A stretch of 64,000 nucleotides of DNA from Tridacna crocea (GCA_943736015.1 OX031063.1:31926172-31990171); one strand, 5' to 3'; shown: positions 22,385 through 33,285, numbered from the stretch's first letter. Translations and numbers: made by a program. The notes: generated by a model not told the origin, from the letters alone.

Positions 22385-23030
22385 TGAACCATCACATTAC
22401 AATACCATGATCCAGAAGAGGGAGGCGTTTAAAAACACTCTGAAAATCTATATTCGTAAAAAAGAGAATCTAACACATCTGATCATTGTCAAATTTGGGG
22501 AAATCTATTTCGAGTCATCTGCGTATGCTTTAAATTTCGACGTGTTTATGAACCTGTTGTTTGGTAATAGGTCCTAAAAAAATAAAATGTAATATGTATA
22601 AATTCTTTGATAACCATTCAACACAACACCGAATTTTCAAAACCCCGAAGAGATTGACTTTTGAAAACATCCTGGAAAAGTAAATGCTAACCCTCTCTAT
22701 CAAGGTCCAATTTTGGGAAATATACTTCTAGTCATCTGCAAATGCTCTCAGTTTTGACGTGCTTATAATTCTGTTGTTTGGTAATAGGTTCTGAAATTTT
22801 TTTTCTTATATAGTGTATTATGTATAAACCATTGTTAACCATTTCCACACGATACTGAATTTCCAAGACCTCTAAGAGAAAGACTTTTGAAAACATTTTG
22901 GAAGAAAAAATAATATCCCCATCAAAAAGGTCAAATTATGGGGGTAATGTAATTCTTGTCAGCTGCAAATGCTCACAATCTCGACATGTTTATAACGCGG
23001 TTGCTTTGTAATAGGCTCTGAAAAATTATC
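22385..23030 (+). repeat. Three tandem diverged MITE-like units without hairpin
   Basis: Three units of about 200-230 bp begin near 22385, 22610 and 22838. They share AACCATT..CACA, GACTTTTGAAAACAT, GTCATCTGCAAATGC, TTGACGTG and GTTGTTTGGTAATAGG. The layout matches the main MITE but the palindromic centre is absent. Confidence 0.7.
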
Positions 23031-23418
23031 GGGATCATAAAATTGTTGTTAATGAGGGATTCTGAGCTGTGAAGTTTGCAACATGGATGATCTTGGACCG
23101 TTCGATCTATATTTAAGTTGTTACATTGTTCTGTTGTAACTTCTGGTAAACCCTAGAACTATCTGCCGGCTAGGATCGGATCAGTCTTCGTTTTGTTGTA
23201 GTCTGATCCGAGTCCTTGTTGGACGGAAACCTATTCATTGAACATTGTTATAGTCTTTCTTTAACTATAATACATAGCTGCCCAGAATGCCTACTGAACA
23301 AGTTCTTTAAAAGGTACTTGACTATATTGGTTTGATGGATAGATGTTATTTGCATTATGGGCCGGTGGCCTTTTGCATAAAATAAAATTTAGTTGAGTTG
23401 AGTTGAGTAATGTCCAAT

Positions 23419-23485
23419 AAACATGATCAGCTTTGTATGTGCAAAGTTTTAAAAAAGTCTGTCGGCTAGGAAAAATCGTCATACA
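23419..23485 (+). repeat. Dispersed repeat fragment shared with 58336
   Basis: ACATGATCAGCTTTGTATGT followed by GCAAAGTTT recurs almost exactly at 58336-58365, with weaker similarity beyond it. Confidence 0.55.
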
Positions 23486-23595
23486 TGTTCTTAAGGACAT
23501 AGTTTATGTGAATAATACAATTTTTATCGTAGATCTCTATTTTTTTTTACCTTAGAACTAGGCTCTATTAACCTTGTTCAAGTGACACACTAGCG

Positions 23596-23640
23596 TCGCG
23601 TTGCTATATAGGCAGCAAGCGCATATTTTTTGGCGGGAAT
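23596..23640 (+). promoter_or_regulatory. Promoter-like block: TATA plus E2F-type site
   Basis: GCTATATAGGC (TATATA at 23605) is followed by TTTTTTGGCGGGAATT at 23627, which matches the E2F consensus TTTGGCGGGAA. The block is GC-richer than its surroundings and lies upstream of a short ATG exon with a splice donor. Order and spacing are plausible for a core promoter but untested. Confidence 0.35.
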
Positions 23641-23806
23641 TGATACAAAAAAAATTGCATGCGGAATGTGAAGAATCCCTGCATCAACGCATGTTGTACT
23701 CTTTACACACGCCGACAACTGCAAAAACTCTACTTTTCGCAAATGAAAGTTTCATTTTAAAAATGTGAACGAGACTAGCTCAAAGAAAGTCAGAACAACA
23801 CGAACT

Positions 23807-23833
23807 ATGGAAATTACATACAAACCATTACAG
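23807..23833 (+). CDS. Candidate first coding exon, nine codons
   Basis: ATG at 23807 reads MEITYKPLQ and runs directly into CAG then GTAAATATA, a fair donor. It would leave phase 0. It lies about 200 bp after the TATA/E2F block. No matching downstream exon could be identified in the window, so this is only a candidate. Confidence 0.25.
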
Positions 23834-23945
23834 GTAAATATATTTTGCATAGTTTGCAATTTTGTTAATCTTTCTCATCCGCGGGTGTGTAGCAGACGAC
23901 GGTCGAACGAAAAAGTAGCCTGTGTCATTTAAGTTAAAATCTTTA

Positions 23946-24192
23946 GGCCTACCTGACGAAAAAATTTTGAATCGTCCAAATTGAAAGTATTTCTTAACTA
24001 CTATTTAATCTTGCTCAAATGAGAATTTTTTTTTTGATCTGGTGGAAAACATTGTGGGAAAAGGAGGTAGTCCTGGTTACCAGCATTTTCTCCTCTTACT
24101 TCAGTGTATTTATTTTCTCCATTTCTTTTCCCACAATGTTTTTAGCATTCTGTTGTGGGGTTGTTAAGTTTAGGATTGTATGGTAAGGAGTG
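23946..24192 (-). repeat. TTAA-hairpin MITE, reverse orientation
   Basis: CCAAATTGAAAGTATTTC, GGAAAACATTGTGGGAAAAG, CCTGGTTACCAG and GTATGGTAAGGAGTGAAAA are present. The right arm carries a ~25-bp insertion. Confidence 0.75.
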
Positions 24193-24307
24193 AAAAAACA
24201 CTCTGGATACCTGCAACCTAATATATCTTGGTTAGTTTACCAAAAAATTGGTTTTTCAAGCAAAGTAGCTCAAAGCAGTAGATCTGGGTTTCGGTCAAAA
24301 AGAAATG

Positions 24308-24360
24308 TATCGTGATACTGTTGCGGTACCAGACAGGCCGATACGATGCAGTATCACGAT
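24308..24360. repeat. Inverted repeat TATCGTGATACTG
   Basis: TATCGTGATACTG is faced by CAGTATCACGATA, the exact reverse complement, across a ~27-bp loop containing GGTACC. It may be the remnant of a small foldback transposon. Confidence 0.6.
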
Positions 24361-25138
24361 AATTTTGATTGGTACAGCTTTGCTTTGTATTATTAAGTGA
24401 ATATGATTTTTGTTGTAGACCGAGTGTACCCATTACCGAACACCTAAGAGGTGATGTGATTTGTATCATCTTTTGTGTATTAGTGGTGTGTCCGGCGTTC
24501 GTTGTCTTACATTGTTTATGCTCTGGATGCCACATTTTCACTCTGATACTCATGAATCTTGGTCAGAATATTGCCTCGATGATACCTCAAACAACTTTTA
24601 AATGGGTCATGTCAGGTCTAAAACTAGGCCATTCGATCAAATAATAGAAAAATCTTGTGTGTGTTCTAGAGGCCACATTTTCAGTCTGATACCCGTGAAA
24701 CTTGGTCAGAATATTACCTTGGTGATACCTCAAACAACTTTGAAAATGGGTCATGTCAGGTCAAAAACTAGGTCATTAGATCAAATAATACAAAACCTTT
24801 TTTGCACTCTAGAGGCCACATTTCTTGAAGGTGGTCAGAATGTTTGTCTCAATAATATCACAGTCAAATTAAAAAAAAAAAAAGGTCATATCCAATAAAA
24901 AACTGGGTGAAATCCTGAAAAATCCTTGTGTATGCTCTAGAGGCTACGTTTGCAGTCCAATACTCTTTAATGTTGGTCAGAATGTTTTGATGATATCCCA
25001 GACAAGTTTGAAAATGGGCCATGTTGGGTAAAAAATTAGGTCACTGGGTCAAATCTTTGAAATCCTTGTGTACGCTCCAGAAGACATATTTTCAGTCAAA
25101 TACGCTTGAAAGTTTGTCAGAATGTTTGTCTTGATAAT

Positions 25139-25407
25139 GCCTGCTGGGGTGGCGCAGTGGTGGGCTTGTCGGACTCATGGCTTTGTGGTTGTGAGTTCGA
25201 TACCCGGTTGAAGCAAACTTTCTTTCCGGCGTATTTTAGCCTCTCACCTCTGCTCGTAAAGCATGCGGGAAAAGATGTTGGTGGCGTTGGACAGAAAGTT
25301 GTGTCAGTACTGGTATGAGAAAGCAAGGAAACACATGTGCGTCACCGATCACCATGATATGGCCTTAGCTGTTAAAGTGGCGTTAAACCCCAACACAACC
25401 AACCAAA
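25139..25407 (+). mobile_element. tRNA-derived SINE
   Basis: An RNA polymerase III box A (TGGCGCAGTGGT, 25150) and box B (GAGTTCGATACC, 25193) lie at tRNA-like spacing. The tail GTTAAACCCCAACACAACC and AACCAA is typical of bivalve SINEs. It is flanked by TTGTCTTGATAAT (25126-25138) and TTGTCTTGATGAT (25408-25420), a 13-bp target duplication with one mismatch, so it appears full length. A mid-element region (GGCCTTAGCTGTTAAAGTGG) leads into the tail. Confidence 0.88.
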
Positions 25408-25561
25408 TTGTCTTGATGATATCACAGGCAAGTTTGAAAACAGGTCATGTTGGAACAAAAGCTAGGTCACAAGGTCAAATCTTAGAAAAAACTTGTGTTC
25501 ACTCCAGAGGCCTCATTTTTAGTCCAATACTCTTCAAAGTTGGTCCAAATGTTGATAGATT

Positions 25562-25738
25562 TATTGTTTACCAAACAATCCCTGGTTTTCATGACTCTGT
25601 TACAGAATCATTTTGAAAACATTGTGGGAAAATGAGAAAATGCTGGTAACTAGCACTTTCTCCTTTCCCCACGTTTTCCACTTTTCCCAGAACAAATTTT
25701 GATTTTTGAGTATTTTCAGTTCAATGATCTTTAGAATT
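25562..25738 (+). repeat. TTAA-hairpin MITE, 3' part lost
   Basis: GTTTACCAAACAATCCCTGG, GAAAACATTGTGGGAAAATG and AAATGCTGGTAACTAGCA are present. The right terminal repeat is missing. Confidence 0.75.
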
Positions 25739-25802
25739 AATCAGAATGCTTGTCTTGAATATATCCTTGATCTTAGAGGTTACATTTTCAGGTCAGTATT
25801 CT

Positions 25803-26345
25803 TTAAAGGTGGATATTTAGATGTTTCACATCACACCAAATTAAAAAATTATATATCACTGAAATATATATGAAAAACAATGCAAATCATAAATAATTAA
25901 GAATCACAAACTTACAAAAAAAAATTGGTGGTATTGCCTTAAAAGCTACGAAGCCTCTTAAGCTATTTTCAGATTTCCTGCCAAAAATCAAAAAAGCATT
26001 GTGGGAAAGTTAAGTGACTGGCATGTGAATAATGACTCATAAATTCCATAACATAACAAAAAAATAATCATTTTCCATAATGTCTAGAACTTTGGACGCT
26101 ATGTTTGGAGCTTCGTCTGTACATTTCTGGTATGTAAATGAACGAGTTGCTGATGTAAAAATAGACCGTATTTCCCATCAGTGCCGACCTTGGCTGTTTT
26201 AAATCTCTAATTTCTCTTGTTGTCGGATGGTTTTCGACTACTGGGGTTTTATGCATGAAAATTAGAAGGCTTTTGGATTATAAGGATGAGTTTTTTTTGT
26301 ATTTTTGTAAAATTTTCGTCCCAAGATCTGAAGGGTCACCTTTAA
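25803..26345 (+). mobile_element. ~540-bp TTAA element (AGGTGG termini), copy 1
   Basis: It starts TTAAAGGTGG and ends TCACCTTTAA, so short terminal inverted repeats are flanked by TTAA. The interior matches the element at 58962 over its whole length (for example TTCGACTACTGGGGTTTTAT and AAATGAACGAGTTG). No transposase ORF is present, so it is non-autonomous. Confidence 0.82.
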
Positions 26346-27130
26346 TCTTGGAAAGGACATTTGTCTTGATGATATCTTGCATGATTTTGAAAATGAGTCA
26401 CATGGAGTCAAAAGCTAGATCACCAGCTTTAATCTATGAAAAACTTTGTGTACGCTCTAGAGGCCATATTTTCAGTCCTATAATCTTGAAATTCGATACG
26501 AATGTTTGCCTTGATTATAATTATCTTGGATTAGTTTCAATATGGGTCATGTTGGAAATAAAGCTGGGTCCTTTGGTCAAATCTAGGAAAAAGCTTTTGT
26601 ATACCCTATAGGCCACATTTTGTCTCAAATACTCATGAATGAAAGTTTGTCAGACTGTATGTCTTGATAATTTCTACATGTCAAGTAGACCGCTGAAAAC
26701 AAATCCTAGAAAAAGCTTGTGTGCACTAATATTGTATGCCATAATTATTTTAAGTCCAATACTAATGAGTGTTTGTCATAATGATAATGTTTGTCTTAGT
26801 ATTTCTGGACAGATTGGAAATGGGTCATGTTTGATAAGAAGCCTGCAGAGCCATCACGGCCCTCTTGTTATAAATTGAGCTTTTCTGGAAACGCGAGTTT
26901 GGCACGCCCCGCCCACCCTCCCCCTTAGTAGCGCGGTATTTTGGTTGTCAAGCCTGTCAAGCTAACCAGAAATGTGTCAGACTTTCTTGTTTACATGACA
27001 CCCAATGCAGCGTTTTCATTGGCTGATAAGAAATTGATAGACCTATCAATCAAAATCGACAGAAAGGTCAATTGTGGTGCAACGTTGGACATTACATAAA
27101 CTACAAACACCAAAATGTTTGTTATTTTGT

Positions 27131-27358
27131 TTAACCCTTTCCCAAACGGCAAATTGTAGCCGCTTCCTAACTGAGAGCATCTATAGACTACAAATTCAAA
27201 ATTAGTTTAAATTAGCTTTAGCTCTCTGATAGGATGGTAAACATTGTGAGAAATGGAGAAAATGCTGGTTACCACCATTTTCTCCTTTTCCAACAATGAT
27301 TTCAAAAGTGTTCTTTTCCAGGATCATGCAAACCAGGGATTGTTTGGTAAAGGATTAA
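27131..27358 (-). repeat. TTAA-hairpin MITE, reverse orientation
   Basis: It begins TTAACCCTTTCCCAAACGGC and ends GTTTGGTAAAGGATTAA. The centre is AAATGCTGGTTACCACCATT. Confidence 0.87.
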
Positions 27359-27576
27359 CCAAACAAGTTCATTCCAGCTGTAGTACAAAGACCTTATGTA
27401 TTATTTTGTGCCAAATGAAGAATAATGCTGATGCAGACTGGACATTGAGAATTATGCATGTTGCCGAAAAAATGGGTGTAACAGGACAGACAAGGTTGTC
27501 ATCATAGCTTCCTCTGCATGTAGTACGTTGTATCTTGTTAGCCTTGGTATTTTGTCAGCTGCATAAACATTGCCCA

Positions 27577-27650
27577 TGTGGCAGTGGCTCAGTTGGTAGT
27601 GCATCAGACTCATGATCAATGAGTTACAGGTTCGAATTCTGGTCGGTTAA
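27577..27650 (+). pseudogene. tRNA-like sequence (SINE head or tRNA pseudogene), CAT anticodon position
   Basis: Box A TGGCTCAGTTGG (27585) and box B GGTTCGAATTC (27629) are near consensus, and the anticodon-loop position reads CTCATGAT. The acceptor stem does not pair well and the anticodon stem is poor, so a working tRNA is unlikely. No SINE tail follows before the next MITE. Confidence 0.6.
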
Positions 27651-27674
27651 ATGTCCATTAATCCCGATAGCCAC

Positions 27675-27901
27675 TTAACCCTTTACCGCACAATGACGAC
27701 TTGACAACCCTTGGAAAAAAGCCTTTTGAAAACATTGTGGGAAAAGGAGAAAATGCTGTTTACCAGCATTTTCTCCTCTTCTCACAATGTTTTCTTCCCT
27801 GTTAAGGCAAAATTGCACCATTAGAACCACTTTGAAATTGCCGTATGCCAATGTTTTCAATTTGGATAGGTCTAAAATTTTGCTGTGTGGTAAAGAGTTA
27901 A
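27675..27901 (+). repeat. TTAA-hairpin MITE
   Basis: It begins TTAACCCTTTACCGCACAAT and ends GTGGTAAAGAGTTAA. The palindrome GGAGAAAATGCTGTTTACC is nearly intact. Confidence 0.9.
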
Positions 27902-27910
27902 TGCATTTGC

Positions 27911-28103
27911 TTAACCCTTTACCACACAATCCCTATTTTTAACACCCCTGTGAAGGAAGCCTTTTCAAAACATTGTTGGAAAACGAGAAAATGCTGGTAA
28001 CCTTCGTAAAACAAATTCTAATTCTTTAGTCGCATTCATTTTGTCGTCTGCAAATGCTTTCAATTTGGACAAGTTTAAAATTTTGTCGTTTGGTAATGGA
28101 TCA
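27911..28103 (+). repeat. TTAA-hairpin MITE with the right hairpin arm deleted
   Basis: It begins TTAACCCTTTACCACACAAT. After AAATGCTGGTAACC it jumps directly to TTCGTAAAACAAATTC, so the right palindrome arm is missing. It ends GTTTGGTAATGGATCAA. Confidence 0.85.
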
Positions 28104-28623
28104 ATATATAAACAGTTGAAAAGTACAGTGTTCATAAAACACTTGGATACACTTAGTTTTGTTAGTTTGTCATTTTCTTGTTATGCTCATATAATTATAT
28201 GTAGCGTGTATACATGTAAATATGTATCCATTTCTTGTACCTGCATGCCCTTGTTTTTCACTTATTAACCTTGTTACTTCAGCTGCATGTTGCCCTTATC
28301 CCACTAGCTACATGTAGATATGCACATGTTAAGGTGCTGGTATAGTAAGTAACACGGTGCTGGTATAGACAGTTTGCTCATTTATAATTCTATTGGGATG
28401 GAGGAAGTCTCAGAGTAAAATGATACTATCATGTTAATTATATACTATTTCAAAAATGGCAGAAGTTTCTATGTAAATCTAGGCATTTTCATGCGAAATT
28501 TTGTACATGTTCTACATGCACAGTCAAGCATGTGTTACAAGCCACTTCAGTAGAGCAACCAACTTATGTTTAACAGCAGAAAGACAACTTCCCAACTAAC
28601 ATTTTGCTCTAATCTCAACCTCT

Positions 28624-28805
28624 TTTAACCCATAACCAAACAACATATTTTGGAATCTTCCAAATTGAACAAGTCTGCAAATTAATGGAACATCTGCATT
28701 AAAACCTAGGATAAGTGTATTGCAATTCTCTCAATGGGGTCAGTCACATTATGGAAAAAGGATAAATTGCTCATATTCTTTTCCTTTTCTCAAATGTTCT
28801 CCGCA
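28624..28805 (-). repeat. Decayed TTAA-hairpin MITE
   Basis: TTAACCCATAACCAAACAAC, TCCAAATTGAAC and AAGGATAAATTGCTCAT retain family order. Confidence 0.5.
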
Positions 28806-29034
28806 GAAGCACAGCTCTTAATACTCGACTGGTGCGGGCGCCCCCCCCCCACTTCCCCAATCATTCAATAGATCTTTCATTCATGTCACAGTTTGATTGT
28901 ATTGGATGCAGTTCCCCTAGTGTGTAGGGACCTTAGAACTCGCTATAGCTGCTGGGTGTAATATGTATATTCAGAGCTCTAGATAGTTGGATTGAGTTTG
29001 ATTTCAAAATTGAAAATATTTATCATTCTCCACT

Positions 29035-29108
29035 AAATCCCATGTTTTGGGTACTCATAAGAATCGTCTCATCGAGACGATTCTAATAGGTACCCACAAC
29101 ATAGGGTT
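29035..29108. repeat. Foldback with ~35-bp arms and 3-nt loop
   Basis: AGAATCGTCTC and GAGACGATTCT flank ATC. The pairing continues outward through GGGTACTCAT/ATAGGTACCC and AAATCCCATGTT/AACATAGGGTTT with a few mismatches. It would fold into a single long hairpin. Confidence 0.8.
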
Positions 29109-29218
29109 TGGAAGAGGAGTATTGGATTTATGTTACCATCACTCCCTCTTATCTGGAGCTCTTTATATTCATCACATAAAACCTCCTCCAGCAGTGTATC
29201 AAACCCATGACATATTTT

Positions 29219-29268
29219 CGATATTACACGAGTGTAATATCTTTTGATATGACTAGAGTGTAATATCG
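29219..29268. repeat. CGATATTACAC inverted-repeat cluster
   Basis: CGATATTACAC, then GTGTAATATC two bases later, then GTGTAATATCG about 20 bases further. The first word can pair with either of the other two. Confidence 0.7.
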
Positions 29269-29269
29269 T

Positions 29270-30330
29270 TTTGTAGGTCCTGGCTCTGTTTATTTCTTAA
29301 AGCAATGAACGTGTGAATCGGTCCAAACCAGACCACAACGCGTGCAGGAATTTGTATCACTTATCACTGCGCTATTTGCTGTAAAATGACGTCAATGTTG
29401 CTTGCTTAGGTGTGTATGTGTGGAAAAATGCTATAATTTTCATCATGTACAATACAAGAAAATTAATGCAACTTGACTTATTTAAAGTAGAGACTATTGT
29501 GGAAATATTCTGCTTTTGCTCTAAATGCAAACAGATTCATTCTCACTTTCGATGTAAATGTCAGATAGCTTTCCTTAATGGACCCGTTGACAGTATTTGT
29601 ACAGGTTGAAGGTGATGATACACGATACAAATTTGTCTTTCATTCGTTTTATGTGATAAATAGCATCTCACATTTGTGTTTATGTACTATCAATTTTCTA
29701 AAACTTGATAACTAAAATGTATATGATGTTTGCCAAGGCTTGCGTCAAAGAATTTGAGTCAATATGTTTGATAAATATAATAATACATAAACACCCATGT
29801 AAGATTTTCTATTTAATGTCTATTCAGCAATTGTTTATACTTCTTCAGAAAGTACCCATAAAGGACACTAGAAAATTCAAACAATGAAATCCATTTACTT
29901 TTCAAATTCCATGCCTGATAAAAGAAAATTAAAGCATTTTTCCCAACGATAAAAATCTTGTACAAAAAAATGGAATGCATTATAAAGTAAACTTTTAGTT
30001 TAAAGTTTTATAAACAATTGTTCCACAGTGATCTGATACTTTACGGAAAATAGTAAAAATAACTGCTGATCAATGTTAAAATATTAAGAAACAATCCTGT
30101 TTAAATCAGAATTTTGTTTATTGATTTATTGTAAACAGTAAAAACAACTGGAAGGTGCACGGATTACTCCCTCCGGTCAGATTTTGGTATCTGAAAATAG
30201 AAAAAGGAGACAAATGACAATATTAGGTGGATTCAATTTAGTCTGAAGAACTACCATAATACATGTTAACATGTACAGTATTCTTTACACATCCTGAAAT
30301 AGTTACAAAATATCGTTTATCAACTGCCGA
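29270..30330. other. No gene recognised
   Basis: A TGACGTCA word occurs at 29387. Short ORFs at 29412-29609 (cysteine-containing) and 29705-29887 are open but show no splice signals, codon bias or family motif, so they are not called as genes. Confidence 0.4.
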
Positions 30331-30334
30331 AGGG

Positions 30335-31045
30335 ATAGAGTTTTAGCATTGTCCGTCTGTCCATCCTTCTGTTCATCCTTCCATCTGTTCGTCCGTCTGT
30401 GTGTCCGTCCTGGTGAATATCTCCAATGCCATTGAACGGAATTTCGTGAAACTTTATACATGTGTACAATAACCCATTTTGCTGATACCCTTTTTTGTTT
30501 TTGTTTTTTATTCGATGCAAAATGGTCGACTGGGAGCGATTTTAAGTTACATGTACATGGTTGAGTACACTTTTAATGTTTTGAGTCTTCTCTTGAAAAC
30601 TATACAGGGTTTTTACATTGAACTTGTCACATCTATCAATCACCATTTGACCTTGCAACACAACAGTTATATACGTTTCTTAGCACATTTGGATGGAATT
30701 TTCACAGAATCGTGTGACCTAACGCAAATTGTCAAGGTTTTGGTATTTGTAGCTGCATCATGGAATAAGGGGGCTTCATGTCATATTTCATTTATCACCA
30801 ATATCTCTTTAATTACTGGACATATCTCAACAGATTGAGATTTTCACAGATCATGTGACCTAGCACATGTTTTCAGTGTTTTGCATGTCAAATTTAATTT
30901 TTTATTAATGTATCTCCAACTTACAGACATACTTTCATGAAACTTCACATTTTCATTGGTTGATCAAAGCCAGTGACCAATGAGTCCATTGTGCATTCGT
31001 CTGTCTATCCATCAGTCTGTTCATAAACCTTTCAGATCACATGAA
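30335..31045 (-). repeat. Degenerate GTCCGTCC-type dispersed repeats
   Basis: CCGTCTGTCCATCC, GTCCGTCTGTGTGTCCGTCC and later TTCGTCTGTCTATCCATC are associated with GAAACTTTATACATG and TTTCACAGATCATGTGACC. Such blocks are common dispersed repeats in bivalve DNA. No gene was seen. Confidence 0.5.
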
Positions 31046-32116
31046 ACACAATATATCTATTGAGCTACCCAGGCAGGTTCTAGAAATTCCAACACTTTTC
31101 TCTCTAGCTAGCTGCCTGAAATGGCGGCAATGTGGCGGCGTATTTTGTGAGAGAGATATCTTATAAAGTCCATAACAAAAAATGGTGAAAATTCATGCGT
31201 GTCTTGCATTGGATAGTCTGTTGATACAACATTTTCCTTATTACATAATGATGTGTCATGGAAAAAGGGGGTTTTATGAATATTTTCTTTGTTTTCATTT
31301 CATGAAACGCCAAGTTCTGGAAAAAGGATACTTAATGTATAATCCTGTTATGTACATCTTATATATTTGTTTTATGTAATGAAATGCTGTGCCATGGAAA
31401 AAGGGAGATCAGTGTATAATAGTATCATGGACCAAAAACAAAAGGCCTCATCTACACCCAAAACATAATACCTCTAATATATTTGTTTAAAAAAAGTTCC
31501 TTTCGGTGGGGGATATCATGTCAATGAAATTACTTGTTTCTTATAGCATTTCAAAATATCTAAGAACGTTTCAGTAATTTAATTTTATATACGCTAGAAA
31601 TCTATGCATACAAATGGTTTAGCTCTTAAAGAGGTTGGAAGGAAAAACTAAAACGCCTGTAGCTTAGGAAATGTATATGTTAAGACAGTTACCTTTGAAT
31701 TTGATACAACAGCCATGTACTTCCACACAGAACTATTTCACATGAATGAAGTATGCCTTGTATATCTTTATTCACCACTGTGTGCATTATGTCATTTATA
31801 GCCCATAACCCTTTCTTCTTGGAACTAAGGTATCGACTCCACGGCCAATTATCCACCTGAAATCATTTGTGTAGTGTAAATGAAATATCATCTAATTTAC
31901 TAGAGCGAAGAGAGGCTTTATTTTGAAAATATAGAGTGTAAGAAATAGACAAGAGAGGGAGAGAGAGAGAGGGTATAATTTAAGATGAACAACGTAGACG
32001 ATATGAAAGAAAGAGGGGAAATGCAGCCGCTGTTTCATACTGAAATCGGTGTCACTACTAGCTCAGTTGGTAACATACAAGGATTGAAACAGGAATTTAC
32101 ATGCAAGCAGTTTCTT
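31046..32116. other. No gene recognised; GA microsatellite
   Basis: A (GA)n run lies at 31949-31971. The rest is AT-rich with no supported ORF or repeat apart from short matches to the segmental array near its right end. Confidence 0.45.
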
Positions 32117-33285
32117 ACCATGAATTGGTAACAGGATTCATTTCTCTCTTACTGCCTATCCTTGTTTCCACAATGGTAATATGAGATTGAAGTCAGTGAC
32201 TGGTGAAGAATATTGTGCAGAGTACGAGTAAAAGTAACTCCAGAGAACCATGGATAGGTACAGTGGCTCACATATTTGAAATCATGTTGAAAAACATTGG
32301 CAAATGGCAACAGTGATGAGCTTATGAGCATTATTAGGGGAAGGAAATTAGGTGAAAATGATGAAAAGAAACACTCTAGAAAAGAGGTTGGCTGAGCTGG
32401 AATTTAGGTTTGTAACCCTGGATTAATTTTTTGAACCATGCTATTGAATTAGTTTTCAGAAGGAGGAAAGATACTGTAAACAACCTGGACTTTAATAATA
32501 TCCCCGCAAAACATATGTTTTCTGGGGTGTACTGGAATCAGTCTGTCTGTATGTCCGTCCATGTGTACATCTGTGTACAAAATACTAGTAATTTTGTGTC
32601 ACCAACTCCTCCAGCAGTTTTGCTGCTCTTGTATTGAAAGTTTCATGATATATTGATTGTATACTAAAGTTATGCAAGACAAAGTTTTCAATCATCTACT
32701 CCATATAATTCAAGGGTAATCTTCCCTTGAACTTAGAAATTTTTAAAATTAAATTGACTGTTTCTGTCAAAGCCCTGGGTGAATGGGTGGGTCGGTGGGG
32801 GATATCAAGTTACAATCAGTGAAGGTACTTTTTCTATTGTTACTTAGCTATAGTATAGAACTTTAAACAAGAGATAGATACTGTGTAAGTGGAAATTTTT
32901 GTGATATGGAAACTTTTGTGATTTCTCGAGTTTGAAACTTTGGCAAACTTTTCGGTTTGGGTATTTTACCCCAATTATCCCCCCCCCCCAAAAAAAAATA
33001 TCTTAAATGCGAAAACAAATTTCCCAAAGCAAATGTCCATGATAGAAGATTTGCAAATCTTTAGACACACATGTATATATGTATATGAAAAAGTAAAGGG
33101 TAGAAATAAACTGTTCATTACCTTCGCCAGTAGCAGTCTTTGCTGATTTTCAATTTTTTAGCCGTCTCTCCACACATTCATGAGTAGTGCATCTTTCAAG
33201 TTAACGCAAGTCTGTTCACACACAATCTACATTGTTCATCAAATCTGTAGTTATTGTTCATCAAATCTGTAGGTAGAAAGAAAAA
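32117..33285 (-). repeat. Segmental array, partial copy 1
   Basis: It matches 37612-38790 and 41438-42575, including GAAGTCAGTGACTGGTGAAG, CCGCAAAACATATGTTTTC, AGTAGCAGTCTTTGCTGATT and AAATCTGTAGGTAGAAAG. Its right side continues into the shorter-module region instead of the 38.8-kb sequence. Confidence 0.85.
32153..32266 (-). CDS. Exon-like segment, 114 nt, copy 1 of 3
   Basis: On the minus strand it begins after ATATGTGAG and ends before a consensus donor GTAAGAGA. The open frame reads HCTYPWFSGVTFTRTLHNIL and HQSLTSISYYHCGNKDR. The same length, donor and frame recur at 37650 and 41480. Substitutions between copies are mostly amino-acid-changing (by eye about nine against two silent), so purifying selection is not evident. 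No family was recognised. It may be a pseudo-exon, a diversifying exon, or a chance open frame. Confidence 0.3.

Larger units (their letters stand above)
24500..26873 (+). mobile_element. Tandem-core element (~142-bp cores), pearl/Helentron-like, with nested insertions
   Basis: Cores repeat CTTGGTCAGAAT, GGGTCATGTCAGG, AACTAGGTCA and GTTCTAGAGGCCACATTTT. GGTCAG-type anchors at 24561, 24704, 24833, 24975 and 25115 give a ~140-bp period. The right end GCCATCACGGCCCTCTTGTT (26850-26869) resembles the 3' hairpin end of the element at 54214. Tandem cores between unique arms characterise bivalve pearl elements and Helentron-associated elements. It is interrupted by a SINE (25139), a MITE (25562) and a ~540-bp TTAA element (25803). 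The left terminus is unclear. Confidence 0.75.

Noticed and set aside
24369-24898. ORFs with repeated GHVRSKTR-type peptides
   Set aside because: The peptide repeat is the translation of the ~142-bp tandem cores, not a repeat protein.
25106-25616. Overlapping ORFs of 70 and 117 codons
   Set aside because: They are open frames across a SINE and the ~142-bp tandem cores.
27577-27650. Functional tRNA with CAT anticodon
   Set aside because: Boxes A and B are good, but the acceptor and anticodon stems do not pair properly; it is kept as a tRNA-like or SINE-head sequence.
29412-29609. Cysteine-rich peptide CSKCKQIHSHFRCKC
   Set aside because: The ORF is short, has no signal peptide or splice evidence and no recognisable family pattern; chance is likely.
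30479-30838. 119-codon + strand ORF
   Set aside because: It overlaps degenerate GTCCGTCC-type dispersed repeats and its composition is not protein-like.
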